Positions 10,965 through 20,990 of a stretch of 64,000 nt of DNA are shown here, piece by piece; the first letter of the stretch is position 1, and each line of letters begins with the position of its first letter. The position numbers and the translations under genes are program-made. Under the pieces are notes generated by a model. It made no database searches. It saw only the letters and a program-made list of their open reading frames with translations, and was not told where the DNA came from. Source of the stretch: Monodelphis domestica (lineage: Eukaryota > Chordata > Mammalia > Didelphimorphia > Didelphidae); contig NC_077235.1 of assembly GCF_027887165.1 (NCBI RefSeq), positions 17,693,383-17,757,382 on the forward strand. The letters are read 5' to 3'.

Positions 10965-12708
10965 ACTTGTTGTTCATCTCTTTCAATTGTACCTGACTCT
11001 TCATGACCTCAATTTGGGGTTTTCTTGGCAAAGATATAGGAGTGACTGCTCATTCCCTTCTCCAGATCATTTTAAAAATTAGGAAGCTGAGGCAAACAAA
11101 GTTAACTGATTTGCATAGGGTCACACTGCTAGTAAGTGTAGGCTAGATTTTTTTTTTGGAAATTTTTATTTAATTAGCTGATTTCAAATATTTTTTCATG
11201 GTTACAAGATTCATATTCTTTCCTTCTCCCAAATCCCCGCCCCTAACTGGCTCACAATTCGACTGGGTTTTTACATGTGTCATTGATCAAAACCCATTTC
11301 CATATTATTGCTAATTGCATGCATTTAGAGTCTAAATCTGCAATCATATCCCCACTGAACCATGTGATCAAGCAGTTGTTTTTCTTCTGTGTTTCTACTC
11401 CCACAGTTCTTTCTCTGCATGTGGATAGTGTTCTTTCTCCTAAGTCCCTCAGAATTGTCCTGGATTATTGCATTGCTGCTAGTAGAGAAGTCCATTATGT
11501 TCAATTGTACCACAGTGTTTCAGTCTCTGTGTACAATGTTCTCCTGGTTCTGCTCCTGCATCAATTCTTGGAGGGTGTTCCAGTTCACATGGAATTCCTC
11601 CAGTTCATTATTTCTTTAAGCACAATAGTATTCCATCACCAACATATTGGTATATGTTTGTTCAGCCATTCCCCAATTGAAAGGTATCCCCTCATTTTCC
11701 AATTTTTTGCCACCACAAAGAACACAGCTATGAATATTCTTGTACAAGTCTTTTTCCTTATCTCTTTGGGGTACAAACCCAGCAGTGATATGGCTGATCA
11801 AAAGGCAGACAGTCTGTTACCAACCTTTGGGCATAATTCCAAATTGCCTTCCAGAATGGTTGGATCAATTCACAACTCCACCAGCAATGTATTAATGTCC
11901 CAATTTTGCCACATCTCCTCCAGCATTCATTACTTTCCTTTGCTGTCATGTTGGCCAATCTACTAGGTATGAGGTGATACCTCTGAGTTGTTTTGATTTG
12001 CATTTCTCTGATTATAAGAGATTTAGAACACTTTTTCATGTGCTTTTTAATAGTTTTGGTTTCTTTGACTGAAAATTGCCTATTCATGTCCCTTGCCCAT
12101 TTATCAATTGGAGAATGGCCTGATTTTTTGTACAATTGCTTTATATCCTTATAAATATGAGTAATTAGACCTTTGTCAGAGGTTTTTGTTATGAATATTT
12201 TCCCAATTTGTTGCTTCCTTTCTAATTTTGATTGCATTGGTTATGTTTGTAGAGAAACTTTTTACTTTAATATAATCAAAATTATTCATTTTACATTTTC
12301 TAATTTTTTTCTAACTCTTGCTTGGTCTTAAAAATCTTTCCTTTCCCAAAGGTCTGACAGGTAAACTATTCTGTGTCCCCTAATTTACTGATAGTTTCCT
12401 TCTTTATATTCAAGTCATTCACCCATTCTGAACTTATCTTGGTGTAGGGTGTGAGGTGTTGATCCAAGCCTAATCTCTCCCACACTGTCTTCCAAGTTTC
12501 CCAGCAGTTTTTGTCAAATAGTAGATTTTGGTCCCAAAAGCTGGGATCTTTGGGCTTGTCATAGACTGTCTTGCTGAGGTCACTTACCCCGAGTCTATTC
12601 CACTGATACTCCCCCTTCTGTCTCTTAGTCTTTCAGGCTAGATTTGAATCTCAGAAACTCTTTCTGACTCTAGGTTCAGCACTCTATATATTGCACCATC
12701 TAGCTGCC
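10965..12708 (-). mobile_element. Mar1-like SINE split by an L1
   Basis: The left piece (about 10965-11150) holds TTGTACCTGACTCTTCATGACC, GAAGCTGAGGCAAAC and TCACACTGCTAGTAAGTG. The right piece (12635-12708) continues with AGGCTAGATTTGAATCTCAG and ends CACCATCTAGCTGCC. Removing the L1 between them restores one continuous antisense SINE. Confidence 0.85.
11151..12634 (-). mobile_element. 5'-truncated L1, antisense, with 11-bp TSD
   Basis: From the left: poly-T, antisense L1 3' UTR, then the C-terminal end of ORF2. The minus strand from 12237 back to 11758 encodes the typical L1 segment with SPIDKWARDMNRQF, KKHMKKCSKSLIIREMQ, and CWWSCELIQPFWK. The frame is broken after about 159 codons. AGGCTAGATTT is duplicated at 11140-11150 and 12635-12645. 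It landed inside an older SINE. Plus-strand frames across it (such as 11277-11966) are antisense artefacts. Confidence 0.95.
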
Positions 12709-12779
12709 ATCTAGCTTACTTACACATTCACATATTTCCAAATGTCCATGTCTGACATCAGTTAAAAATAGCCTTGATT

Positions 12780-12990
12780 CTTTTTTATCTTTAAAAATCA
12801 TTTTCAATTACACATAAACAATGTTTGACAATTATTTCCTGACATTTTGAAATTCAGATTTTCTACATCTCTTCCTTCCCCTCCCTAAGATGGTAAATAA
12901 TCTGGGATAAGTTAGACTAATAATACCTGTGATTCTTAATGTGTACAGAAGCAATAACATAGTCACTAGTCAATATAACCAAAGATCACA
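12780..12990 (-). mobile_element. L1 3' UTR fragment, antisense
   Basis: T-rich start, then CAATTACACATAAACAATG and CCTGACATTTTGAAATTCAG, matching the antisense L1 3' end seen near 3520. Short and truncated. Confidence 0.5.
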
Positions 12991-13079
12991 TGTCACCTAT
13001 GTATAATCTCCACCCTATCCAAAAGAGAGGAAGAAATCTTTTTGTCTAATACCTCATTCATAAAGGTGTTCCAGTGGGA

Positions 13080-14062
13080 AAACTAATAGGAATACTTAAA
13101 TTATAGGAATGTACATTTTATTCTAAAGGCAGTAAGGAACCACCAGAGTTTACTGAATAAAGGAGTGATAAAGAGTGGTCAGATCTACACTTTAGGAAAA
13201 TCACTTCATCAACTGTGTAGAGGATGGAATATAGAAGGAACAGACTTGAAGCAGGGAGATGAATTAGCAGGCTGTTATAGTCTAGGTGAAAGGCTATAAA
13301 GTATTCCACAAAATTATGAGCAAGTGCTGTAGCTATAAGGATAAGGGGGGGGCACTGTATCAAAGGCTTGAGGAAAAAAGATAAATAAATATCTGAGAAC
13401 AGAGGATGTGGGGAGTGGGACAGAAAATCAATTACAGAGGAGTGAGGAGCAAGTTAGGATCAAATAATACAAATTTGTAGTAGGCCCAGCCAGTTCAATT
13501 ACATGTTTTTCTCTGTTCCTATTTAGTAACTAGTAGAGTAGGAGCAGGGGCCAGGTAAGAGTGTTCTAGGGCTAGTCCTCAGGAAGATGTAAACATCTAA
13601 ATGAAGGGGAAGCACAGAATTTGAGAATAAGGGAATTAAGGAATTAGACATGCTCAGAATTGTGTTTTAGAAATACCATTTAGGCAGCTGTATGGAGGAT
13701 GGATAGGAGAGAGGAAGTATTTATGAGGCTGTTTCAATAACCCGAGCAACAATTAATAAAGGCTTGATAGTTCAGGTAGGTGGGTACCATATGAATAGAG
13801 AGAAGTGAATAGATGTGAGAGATGTTGGGAAAGGCAGAATTGACAAGATTTGGTCACTGACAGGATGTGGGGGACTGACCAAGGAGTAAAAACAAAGAGT
13901 TGAGGATGATTCTAGTGTTGTAAAGCTAAGTGACTAGGAGAATAGAAGGCCTTCAAAAGAACCAGAAAGGTTAGGAAGAAAGGAGAGTTTTTGGTGAAAG
14001 AGAATGAATTCAGTTAAAAACATGTTGTATATAAGATACCTATAGGCATCTTGTTGGAAATG

Positions 14063-14103
<41 letters not shown>

Positions 14104-14590
14104 GATGTAGTCTGGGAGCTCAAGAACGACTATAGCTGGATACATAGATCTGGGCATTATAGAGATGATAGCTGAACTGATGAGAGCTGATGTGGTCACC
14201 AAAAGAAATAATAGAGGAAAAAATAGACTTCTGGGGAGTACCTATACCTGGGAGAGAAGAAAGAACATGGATAATGACATAGCAAAGGAGAGTTAGAAGG
14301 AGCAACTAGGAATGTAGGAGAATTAGCAAGGAATGGTGTTACCAAAAACAAAACAAGACAAAACAAAAAAAGGAACCAGAAGAGAGGATTAAGGAGGCAG
14401 TGGTCAACAAGTTTCAAATGCTACAGACAAGCCAAGAAATGCAAAAAACTAAGGACTGAAAAAGATCAATAGATTTGATAAATAAAAGACTACCTTGGGA
14501 AAAGGAAATTTAATTTAGTGAAAAGGTGGGAATCCAGGTTTCAGACTCAGAATGGGACAAAGGAAGTGGATAAAATAAGTGTAGGTAGTC
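13080..14590 (+). repeat. Long dispersed repeat, family not named
   Basis: Contains a chain of phrases that recur elsewhere in the window in the same order: GGAACCACCAGAGTTTACTGAA, then GGTCAGATCTACACTTTAGGAAAATCAC, then TGTGTAGAGGATGGA, then a later part with GGAGTACC and CAAGTTTCAAATGCTACAGACAAG. Partial copies lie at 16.71, 19.42 and 37.24 kb. It is non-coding in its present form. Confidence 0.5.
14066..14101. repeat. (TA)n microsatellite
   Basis: About 36 bp of perfect alternating T and A inside the dispersed repeat, likely to be length-polymorphic. Confidence 0.95.
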
Positions 14591-15881
14591 TTGTTCACCC
14601 CTGAAAGCAAGGAGAGGCATAGGAGGGGCTTTTTTCCTTGTCTAGATAAGAGGGCTCATTTCAGTACAATTAGCATGGCTTAATACCATGCTTCCAATCT
14701 CAAGTAATGAATCCCAAACTTAAGCCCACAAGAGTTCTAGTTCGAGTCTCCTAACCACTTATTTTTTGGTTTCCTTCTTTATGAAGGTACTACCTTTGGC
14801 AAGTTCAACAAGGAAATGACTTTATTACTATGTCATTGCTAAGAGAGATCTGAGGTTAGACTGACTGTATTTAGTCAGTCCAGAAGCATTTCTTAAATGT
14901 CTTTGTGGCAAGCACTGTGCTAAGTGCTGGGCATACAAAAACAAAAGTCCTCTAATGAGAGAGGACATGCAAAAGCTGTTCAAGAAATGCTTAATAGATT
15001 CACTAGAATTTTCAACTCAAAGTATCAGTTTCTCAAACGTAATATTAGCATTTCAAATTCACGTTGGTTGTGGTATAGGAAATACTGGTAAAATAATAAC
15101 AAAAGAAAAATAGCAGAAATTAAATAAAAGCCCTTTTAAATTTATTTTGTGAACAACAGGAATATTCCTCTTTTTTTGCTACACACATAATCTCCTTCCA
15201 GACTTGAGATGAAGTGAAATTCAAGGAGCTTTGAGGTAAGTAACCAAAAAGCATATGGTTTTTGAAATGGTCATCTTAGAGCAGGTCAAAAAAGAATTTT
15301 ATGTGAAACTTTCAGTACAAAAGTGAAGTATTTGAGTTATAATGAATTAGTCTAAGGAGCCCAGTTTCAGACTCTTTCGCAGAATTCTCATTGCATAATA
15401 CATGCATTTCCCTTTCACAAATGTTTATCCAAAAGCAACCCCAGAGTGGGCCCCACATTCAGATAAAGAGGGAATCAGAAGTAGAGATAGAATTTGTGGA
15501 GGAACGAGTAATACTATTACACTAAATAAATACGTAGAAGATGGAAGGGACCACAGCAATGAGAGAGTAAAAAATACTTTATTTTAAAAATATTTTAGCT
15601 ATGCTCTTTGAAAAATGTATCACTGTTACTTCTTAATAATTTCCCTTCTCCAAAACTTTGCATCTTATGACAACAAGAATCTACTGAGTAAAAGCAATGT
15701 AGTATCTTAAGGCAATCCACTCCCATAGCCTACTTACTATAAGTGAAAGAAGGATTTTCCACAACAAAGTTCTCTGAAAGCAGAATTAGAACCCTTTTTG
15801 TGTCGCAATCTCTTCTGGTAGGCTGGTGAAAACTATTGATGCCCTTTCTCAGAATAATGCTTTCTTAAAAATTCCAATTGA
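14591..15881. other. Non-coding stretch with a short old-repeat tail
   Basis: Mostly unassigned. At 14865-14955 the phrase GGCAAGCACTGTGCTAAGTG followed by GGGCATACAAAAACAAAAGTCC matches the head of the dispersed repeat also seen at 42.17 and 48.78 kb. A 61-codon frame at 15402 has no support. Confidence 0.4.
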
Positions 15882-16084
15882 GGGGGCAGCTGGGTAGCTC
15901 AGTGGATTGAGAGTTGGGCCTAGAGACAGGAGGTCCTGGGTTCAAATCTGGCCTCAGACACTTCCCAGCTGTGTAACCCTGGGCAAGTCACTTGACCCCA
16001 ATTGCCTAGCTCTTACTGCTCTTCTGCCCTGGAATCAATACATGGTATTGACTCCAAGACAGAAGGTAAGGGTTTAAAAATTTT
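15882..16084 (+). mobile_element. tRNA-derived SINE
   Basis: Near-consensus full copy: GGGGGCAGCTGGGTAGCTCAG, GGGTTCAAATCTGGCC, CCCTGGGCAAGTCACTTGAC and the GGTAAGGGTTTAAAAA end. Confidence 0.95.
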
Positions 16085-16445
16085 TTCTAATAGAAGGAAA
16101 TGCTAAGAAGGGGGAATTCCCATCTAAGTTCACAGGTGACATGAAGTCTCTCCACTGACTCTTTGAGGGTCTGCAGACCTGAAGTCTGCACCACTAAATA
16201 AAAGTACTTCAGACATTATGAAGTGGTCCCTTGTTTCTGCTTTTTTCCCTATCCATCAGTTCATATAGCTTTCTGTTCCTGAACTCCTCCTCTATACCGC
16301 ACGCTATTCCTGAGGCAGAGAAAGAAGACCAATATGGTGGGATCACAGCACTCAGGATAAGAAGTAACACATCACTAGGTGGGATGTAGAGGTTAAAGCC
16401 AAGTAGGGAAGGGATTGAGAAGTGAAACACAGAGGTCTACATTTC
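16085..16445. other. Non-coding stretch, nothing recognised
   Basis: No repeat or gene that I can name. A 73-codon minus-strand frame (16209-16430) has no motif or splice context. Confidence 0.4.
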
Positions 16446-16449
16446 ATCC

Positions 16450-16707
16450 TGGGTAATTAAAATTTTGTAGCCAACTACTCCATTTCCCAGAATCCTACTT
16501 TTGTCCTCATGTTATATCCTTACGTTTTGGAGATAAAGTTTCTGTAATCCCACCCTCGATCTCTCTTCTCCCACTAACATGGTTGGGAAAACTTCTCTTT
16601 ACTCAGGCTTTACTTTTGTCTTTTTATTTCCTCTACTTCAAGTGATGATTGATAAATTTTATAAAATATAGTACTTGGAGTTATTGGATATTAATTTTAA
16701 TCTTACA
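16450..16707 (+). mobile_element. Solo LTR, family A, copy 1 (4-bp TSD ATCC)
   Basis: Runs from TGGGTAATTA to AATCTTACA and is flanked by ATCC at 16446-16449 and 16708-16711. It shares its start (TAATTA then ACTCCATTTCCCAGAATCC), middle (GGAGATAAAGTTTC) and end (TATTAATTTTAATCTTACA) with the copies at 26.70 and 30.76 kb. The TG...CA ends and 4-bp duplication fit an ERV1/MaLR-style solo LTR. Confidence 0.85.
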
Positions 16708-16711
16708 ATCC

Positions 16712-17050
16712 TAAAGGCACTTGGAAAACACTAAGGTTTACTGAGAAGGGGAGTAACAAGGTCAGATATGTACTTAAGGAAAATCCCTTTGGCAACTGTG
16801 TGGAGGATGGACTGAAGCAAGGAGACATTCAAGGCAGAAAGAAAAATCAGGACATTATGATAGTCTAGCTGAGAGGTAGTAAGAGCCTAAATTAAGATGG
16901 TTATTCTTTGAGTAAAGAGAAGTAGAAAATGAGATGCTATAAAGGCAGAAAAGGCACAACTGATTGAATATGTGGGGTGAAGGAGAGGGAAGAGGCAAGT
17001 ATAAATCCAGGGATACAAATCTGTGAGACTGAAAGAAAGGTTACCCTTCG
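16712..17050 (+). repeat. Long dispersed repeat, partial copy
   Basis: Same family as 13080-14590: TTTACTGAGAAGGGGAGTAAC, GTCAGATATGTACTTAAGG, TGTGTGGAGGATGGACTG. LTR family A copy 1 is inserted just before it. Confidence 0.5.
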
Positions 17051-17439
17051 ACAGAAACAGGGCAGGTCTGTGCTATGCCCTGCTATCTATCTGTCCCTTT
17101 TTCTTTCCCATTTCCTACTCTCCATCTGAAACACATACGTGTTAGGGGGTAAGGAACAACTATAGTATATTGCATTTTGAAGGTTTCAGTCTCACAAAAC
17201 CATAACTTGAGTATTTTTACTAACAAAAAACCCTACATTTCTACATTGGTATGATTACTATGTTCTATCAATCTAGATTAAATTGGTAAATTAAGGGTTA
17301 AATGATCCCCACCATCATGATCAAATATTTAACCCAAAGATGATATCAGATATCACAAGACTACCATTTAAGGCAAACCCATTGGTCTACAATTATACTT
17401 ACTATCCTTTCTGACTTTATTCAAAACATTCCTACATGT

Positions 17440-18050
17440 TGTAAGCTTGTGACACCTGGACAGTCTGCCAATGCCATGGCAGGAAATGAAATCACTACCA
17501 TTTGAATTGTCTTAAGAAGATCCTGCAGATCATCTTGGAAAGATAATAAGGGACACTGAGGTCTTCACTCAAGCTGAACTGTATAGTACTCAACTCTACT
17601 GGAGAGAAAGCAACTTCCCTGGGCGGGCCATGTTGTGAAAATGCCAAACATACATAAAAGAATCACAAGAAACTTACACAAGGCAAGCACTCACCCAGAG
17701 GTCAGAAGAAATGAAACACGGGCACTCTCAAGATGCCTCTGAAGAACTTTAGTATCAATTGGGAGGCATGGGAGACACTGGCACAAGACCATCGAGCATG
17801 GCATGCCAGCATCAAAGGAGCTACTGGGCTCTATGAGCATAGCAGCATTGCAGTAGCTCAAAACATGAAATAAGCAAATTTAAAGATATCTCCATTTCAA
17901 ATGTTCATACAGGTGACTTGTGCCTGACCTACAGTAGAGCCTTAAGCAGTCCTAACAGTCTGATCAGCCACAGGCAGGTACACTGTACACTGATCCCAAC
18001 ATACCAATGTTATTTTGGTTCTCTTAAAGTATGAAGGACAACAACTGTTT
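17440..18050 (+). mobile_element. RTE-type LINE relic, 3' part
   Basis: Degenerate coding sequence resembling the end of an RTE/BovB-like ORF: a GGGCGGGCCATGTTGTGAAAATGCC stretch (a W/LGHVVRM-like motif) and a later GGGAGACACTGGCACAAGACC stretch (a WE-LA-DR-like motif). It finishes with GTATGAAGGACAACAAC, which fits an RTE tail. Several frameshifts. Confidence 0.5.
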
Positions 18051-18449
18051 TATTCTATTAGAACCATCTTGCTTTCTTGTATTTGCATCTACAGAACTCC
18101 GTACATTACCTGGTGCACAGAAATCCCTTAAAATGCCTTTTAATTCAATGATATGAAATATCACTTCAAATGATCTAAGTTGAACAATAGTTCATATTGG
18201 GTCCATCACTGACATAGTGGGTTCATAGGTCATATGAATCAAATAAAATACTATGCAAACTTAAATGGTAACAATATTAATAAAATCTGATGATAACATA
18301 TATTAAATAATCAATAATATCATAATAATATATATTATTTAACATTGGGCAATTATGTGTATTTTAAGAAATTAGTAGCTCACACCATTGCTTTAAGAAA
18401 TAACCTTCTCAAAACAAAAATACCTTTAAAAAACTATCAAAGTCAGTAC
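18051..18449. other. AT-rich non-coding stretch
   Basis: Holds runs of AATAATAT at 18270-18345 and no recognisable gene or element. Confidence 0.4.
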
Positions 18450-18604
18450 CTTTTGATGATAAAAATAGTTTCCACATTGTAGATGGTTAACTGGTTTGTC
18501 CATATTCTTTCCAGATCACTTTCACTACGCTGTTTTCCCATGGGTGAGTGAGGTAAGAGAACCAGGCCAGTGTCCTGGCGGAAGGTAACTTCACTGAAAC
18601 TCAT
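18450..18604 (-). CDS. Possible internal coding exon, unidentified gene
   Basis: On the minus strand, CCTTTTTAAATTCATTTCAG is a good acceptor, and 155 nt later AAAAG is followed by GTACTGA, a plausible donor. The frame between is fully open. It reads from MSFSEVTFRQDTGLVLL through KQRSESDLERIWTNQLTIYN to ETIFIIK and has ordinary protein composition. No repeat covers it. I do not recognise the protein. The 155-nt length leaves a phase-2 junction, so partner exons should lie left and right on the minus strand, but I found no convincing ones. Chance remains possible. Confidence 0.35.
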
Positions 18605-19420
18605 CTGAAATGAATTTAAAAAGGGTAACTTCAGGGCGCATTTTGTAAAAAAAAAAAAAAAACTGTACGAAGGGGCAGCAGGTTCAAAGTTCAGTTTTCC
18701 TATAATTCTATATGCGCACAATTTCTAAAGGACAATGAAAAACAGTTCTTAAAACCAACTAAAACATAAATGATATGATCATTTAGCTTATCATAAAAAG
18801 CTCAATAGTCCATAAAATCTTACATAAACAAGATGTAGAGCTCCAATAATCATATTGCTCAAAAAAGCAATTGTCCTATAAATAGCCGGAAGCACTATGC
18901 TTAGGATAGTAGGCCATTTCATCACTTATACTCCAGAGAAAGCTAATGTAGTCACCTGGGGCTATAAGAGAAAAATCTCCCCTAGCATGTTCTTCCTTTG
19001 TCTCTAGTACTGTATATCTAATTATATATCTAAATTACAATAATGACCTCAAATCAGGGTTAGAGGATTCTCAATTAATAACTTTTGAAGATAAGAAGAA
19101 GCTTTTCCCCCAGTTGCTGAAAGAAACAAAAATCAGCCAGGTAAATTATCTCCTTTTAATGTGTGTGGACTGAGTTAATTTATTTGTTTATAAATGGTAA
19201 AACCATAATTATCAAAGAAAACAAAACTACTCTTTGTGATCTATTAGCAAACATCTTAATAAGTTTAATGAACTTTATTGTTCTTTAAAACAAATAAAAT
19301 TCAGTAAATAACAAGGTATACCTAGTACCACTTACCCACATGTAATGATAGCATCATGGCTCTAGATGTGAAAGGGATCTCCAAGCCCATCTGGTCTGCC
19401 TTCAAAAAAAATAATTGCTT
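18605..19420. other. Non-coding stretch, nothing recognised
   Basis: Includes a poly-A run of about 17 at 18647-18663 and AT-rich sequence. No gene or named repeat seen. Confidence 0.4.
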
Positions 19421-19700
19421 CAGCTTTAAGCCAAGTTTAGTTCCAGGCGTCTGGGAAATACTCAGTTGGAGATGTTTCGTAGACAGTTGAAGATACAAGG
19501 CTGGAGATTAGAAGAAAGATAAGGGTTACATTTGAAGATGTATCAATCCATAAAAATCAAGTAAAATTATAAAGAGAGAACAGAGCCCAGGGGGACAACT
19601 GCCTTTAGTGGGTGTGACCTAGATGGGGCAAGTGGATCCTACAGGAAGGAAGGTAAAACTGAGAACCATGGTGTAAATTGGCATTCAGAATCCCACCTTT
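19421..19700 (+). repeat. Long dispersed repeat, late segment
   Basis: CAGTTGGAGATG, AGGCTGGAGATTAG and CAGAGCCCAGGGGGACAACTGCC follow the order of the later part of the repeat described at 13.08 kb. Confidence 0.4.
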
Positions 19701-20540
19701 GAGTTGACCTGGAGCAGATTCAACATTGGAGATAGCTTTCAAAGGTTTCTCTTTGGTCCCTACCTAGTGTTTCTTCTGGGATGCTCAAAATAAATTCTTA
19801 TGTAGAGGTCTTTCCAAGAAGAGGGAAAGACTCTTAGCTCTCATGTAAGTACTTCAGGTTAATAATCCACTGGATACAGGCCAGGTTTTATTTCATCTCA
19901 CCAAAAATGAAAAATAAAAGATGAAATTAAAAAAAAACAAAATAATTTTCCTTCTTCCACTTTTCCCATACAGCACCATAGACTTAACATAGCATAGTAG
20001 GGTGGCAGGACGCCTGGCAAGCAAGAACTACAGGCAATTATGTCCTAAAGATAAGAACCAGAATTTGAACTCAGATCCTCTTACTCCATCTCCTGTGCTC
20101 TTTCCACTATGCTAAGAGAATCTCAAGCTAAGGATAGCTATTAACGTTAGAATTTAGTGTCTCATACAAGCAATAATGGCCTGGAGCAAACTATGACAAG
20201 AGATAAATATGAAAACACTACTTCTACTTTTGACACCATTTGAAATGGTAGTGACAGCTCTGAATGGTTAACATTGTAATCTTCCCCATGTCAATTCTTC
20301 AGGTAGATATATAAAATCTCTAGTCACAGAATGTTTAAATAAAACCAAACTGAGGCAAACTATGAGCAGTGTGTAACATATATTCCTTGCCTTCCTTTTC
20401 TATTTAATAAATAGAAACATGAGCATACATACACATAGAATCGAGATACCTTTAGTTCTCAAAATTATGGAAAGGACATCACGTGCAAGATAACAAGACT
20501 GACTAAAAATGTCAGAATATTTATTTTTTGGCCAAAATTA
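19701..20540. other. Non-coding stretch with a degraded SINE-like trace
   Basis: Around 20010-20115 there is a weak SINE-like stretch (AACTCAGATCC...CCACTATGC). The remainder is unassigned. Confidence 0.35.
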
Positions 20541-20554
20541 TTGAGAATAGTTTT

Positions 20555-20753
20555 TTTTAAAACCCTCACCATCCATCTTAGAATCTATACTGTGTATTGG
20601 TTCTAAGGCAGAAGAATGGTAAGGGCTAGGCAATGGGGAACAAGTGACTTGCCCAGGGTCACATAGCTGGGAAGTGTCTGTGGTCATATTTGAACCCAGG
20701 ACCTCCCGTCTCTGGGATTGACTCTCAATCTACTGAGCTATGCAGCTGCCCCC
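20555..20753 (-). mobile_element. tRNA-derived SINE, antisense (outer pair, left)
   Basis: Antisense copy ending CAGCTGCCCCC. Together with the next SINE it is enclosed by TTGAGAATAGTTTT (20541-20554) and TTGAGAACAGTTTT (20977-20990), a 13/14 match. One SINE therefore inserted at the tail of the other, and the outer duplication belongs to the first. Confidence 0.9.
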
Positions 20754-20762
20754 TATATGCTT

Positions 20763-20976
20763 TTTTATTTTTATTTTTTTTTATTTATTTATTTATTTTA
20801 CCTCTCATCTTGGAATCAATTGATTCCAAGGCAGAAGAGTGGTAAGGGCTAGGCAATGGGGTTCAAGTGACTTTCCTAGGGTCACCCAGCTGGGAAGTGT
20901 CTGAGGCCACATTTGAATCCAGGACTTCCCATCTCTAGGCCTGGCTCCCAATCCACTGAGCAACCCAGCTGCCCCC
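20763..20976 (-). mobile_element. tRNA-derived SINE, antisense (outer pair, right)
   Basis: Antisense copy with an expanded (TTTA)n tail at 20767-20800 and a small deletion in the CAATTGATTCC region. It shares the outer duplication with the SINE on its left. Confidence 0.9.
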
Positions 20977-20990
20977 TTGAGAACAGTTTT

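Noticed and set aside
11277..11966. 229-codon plus-strand open frame
   Set aside because: It is the antisense reading of an L1 ORF2 and 3' UTR.
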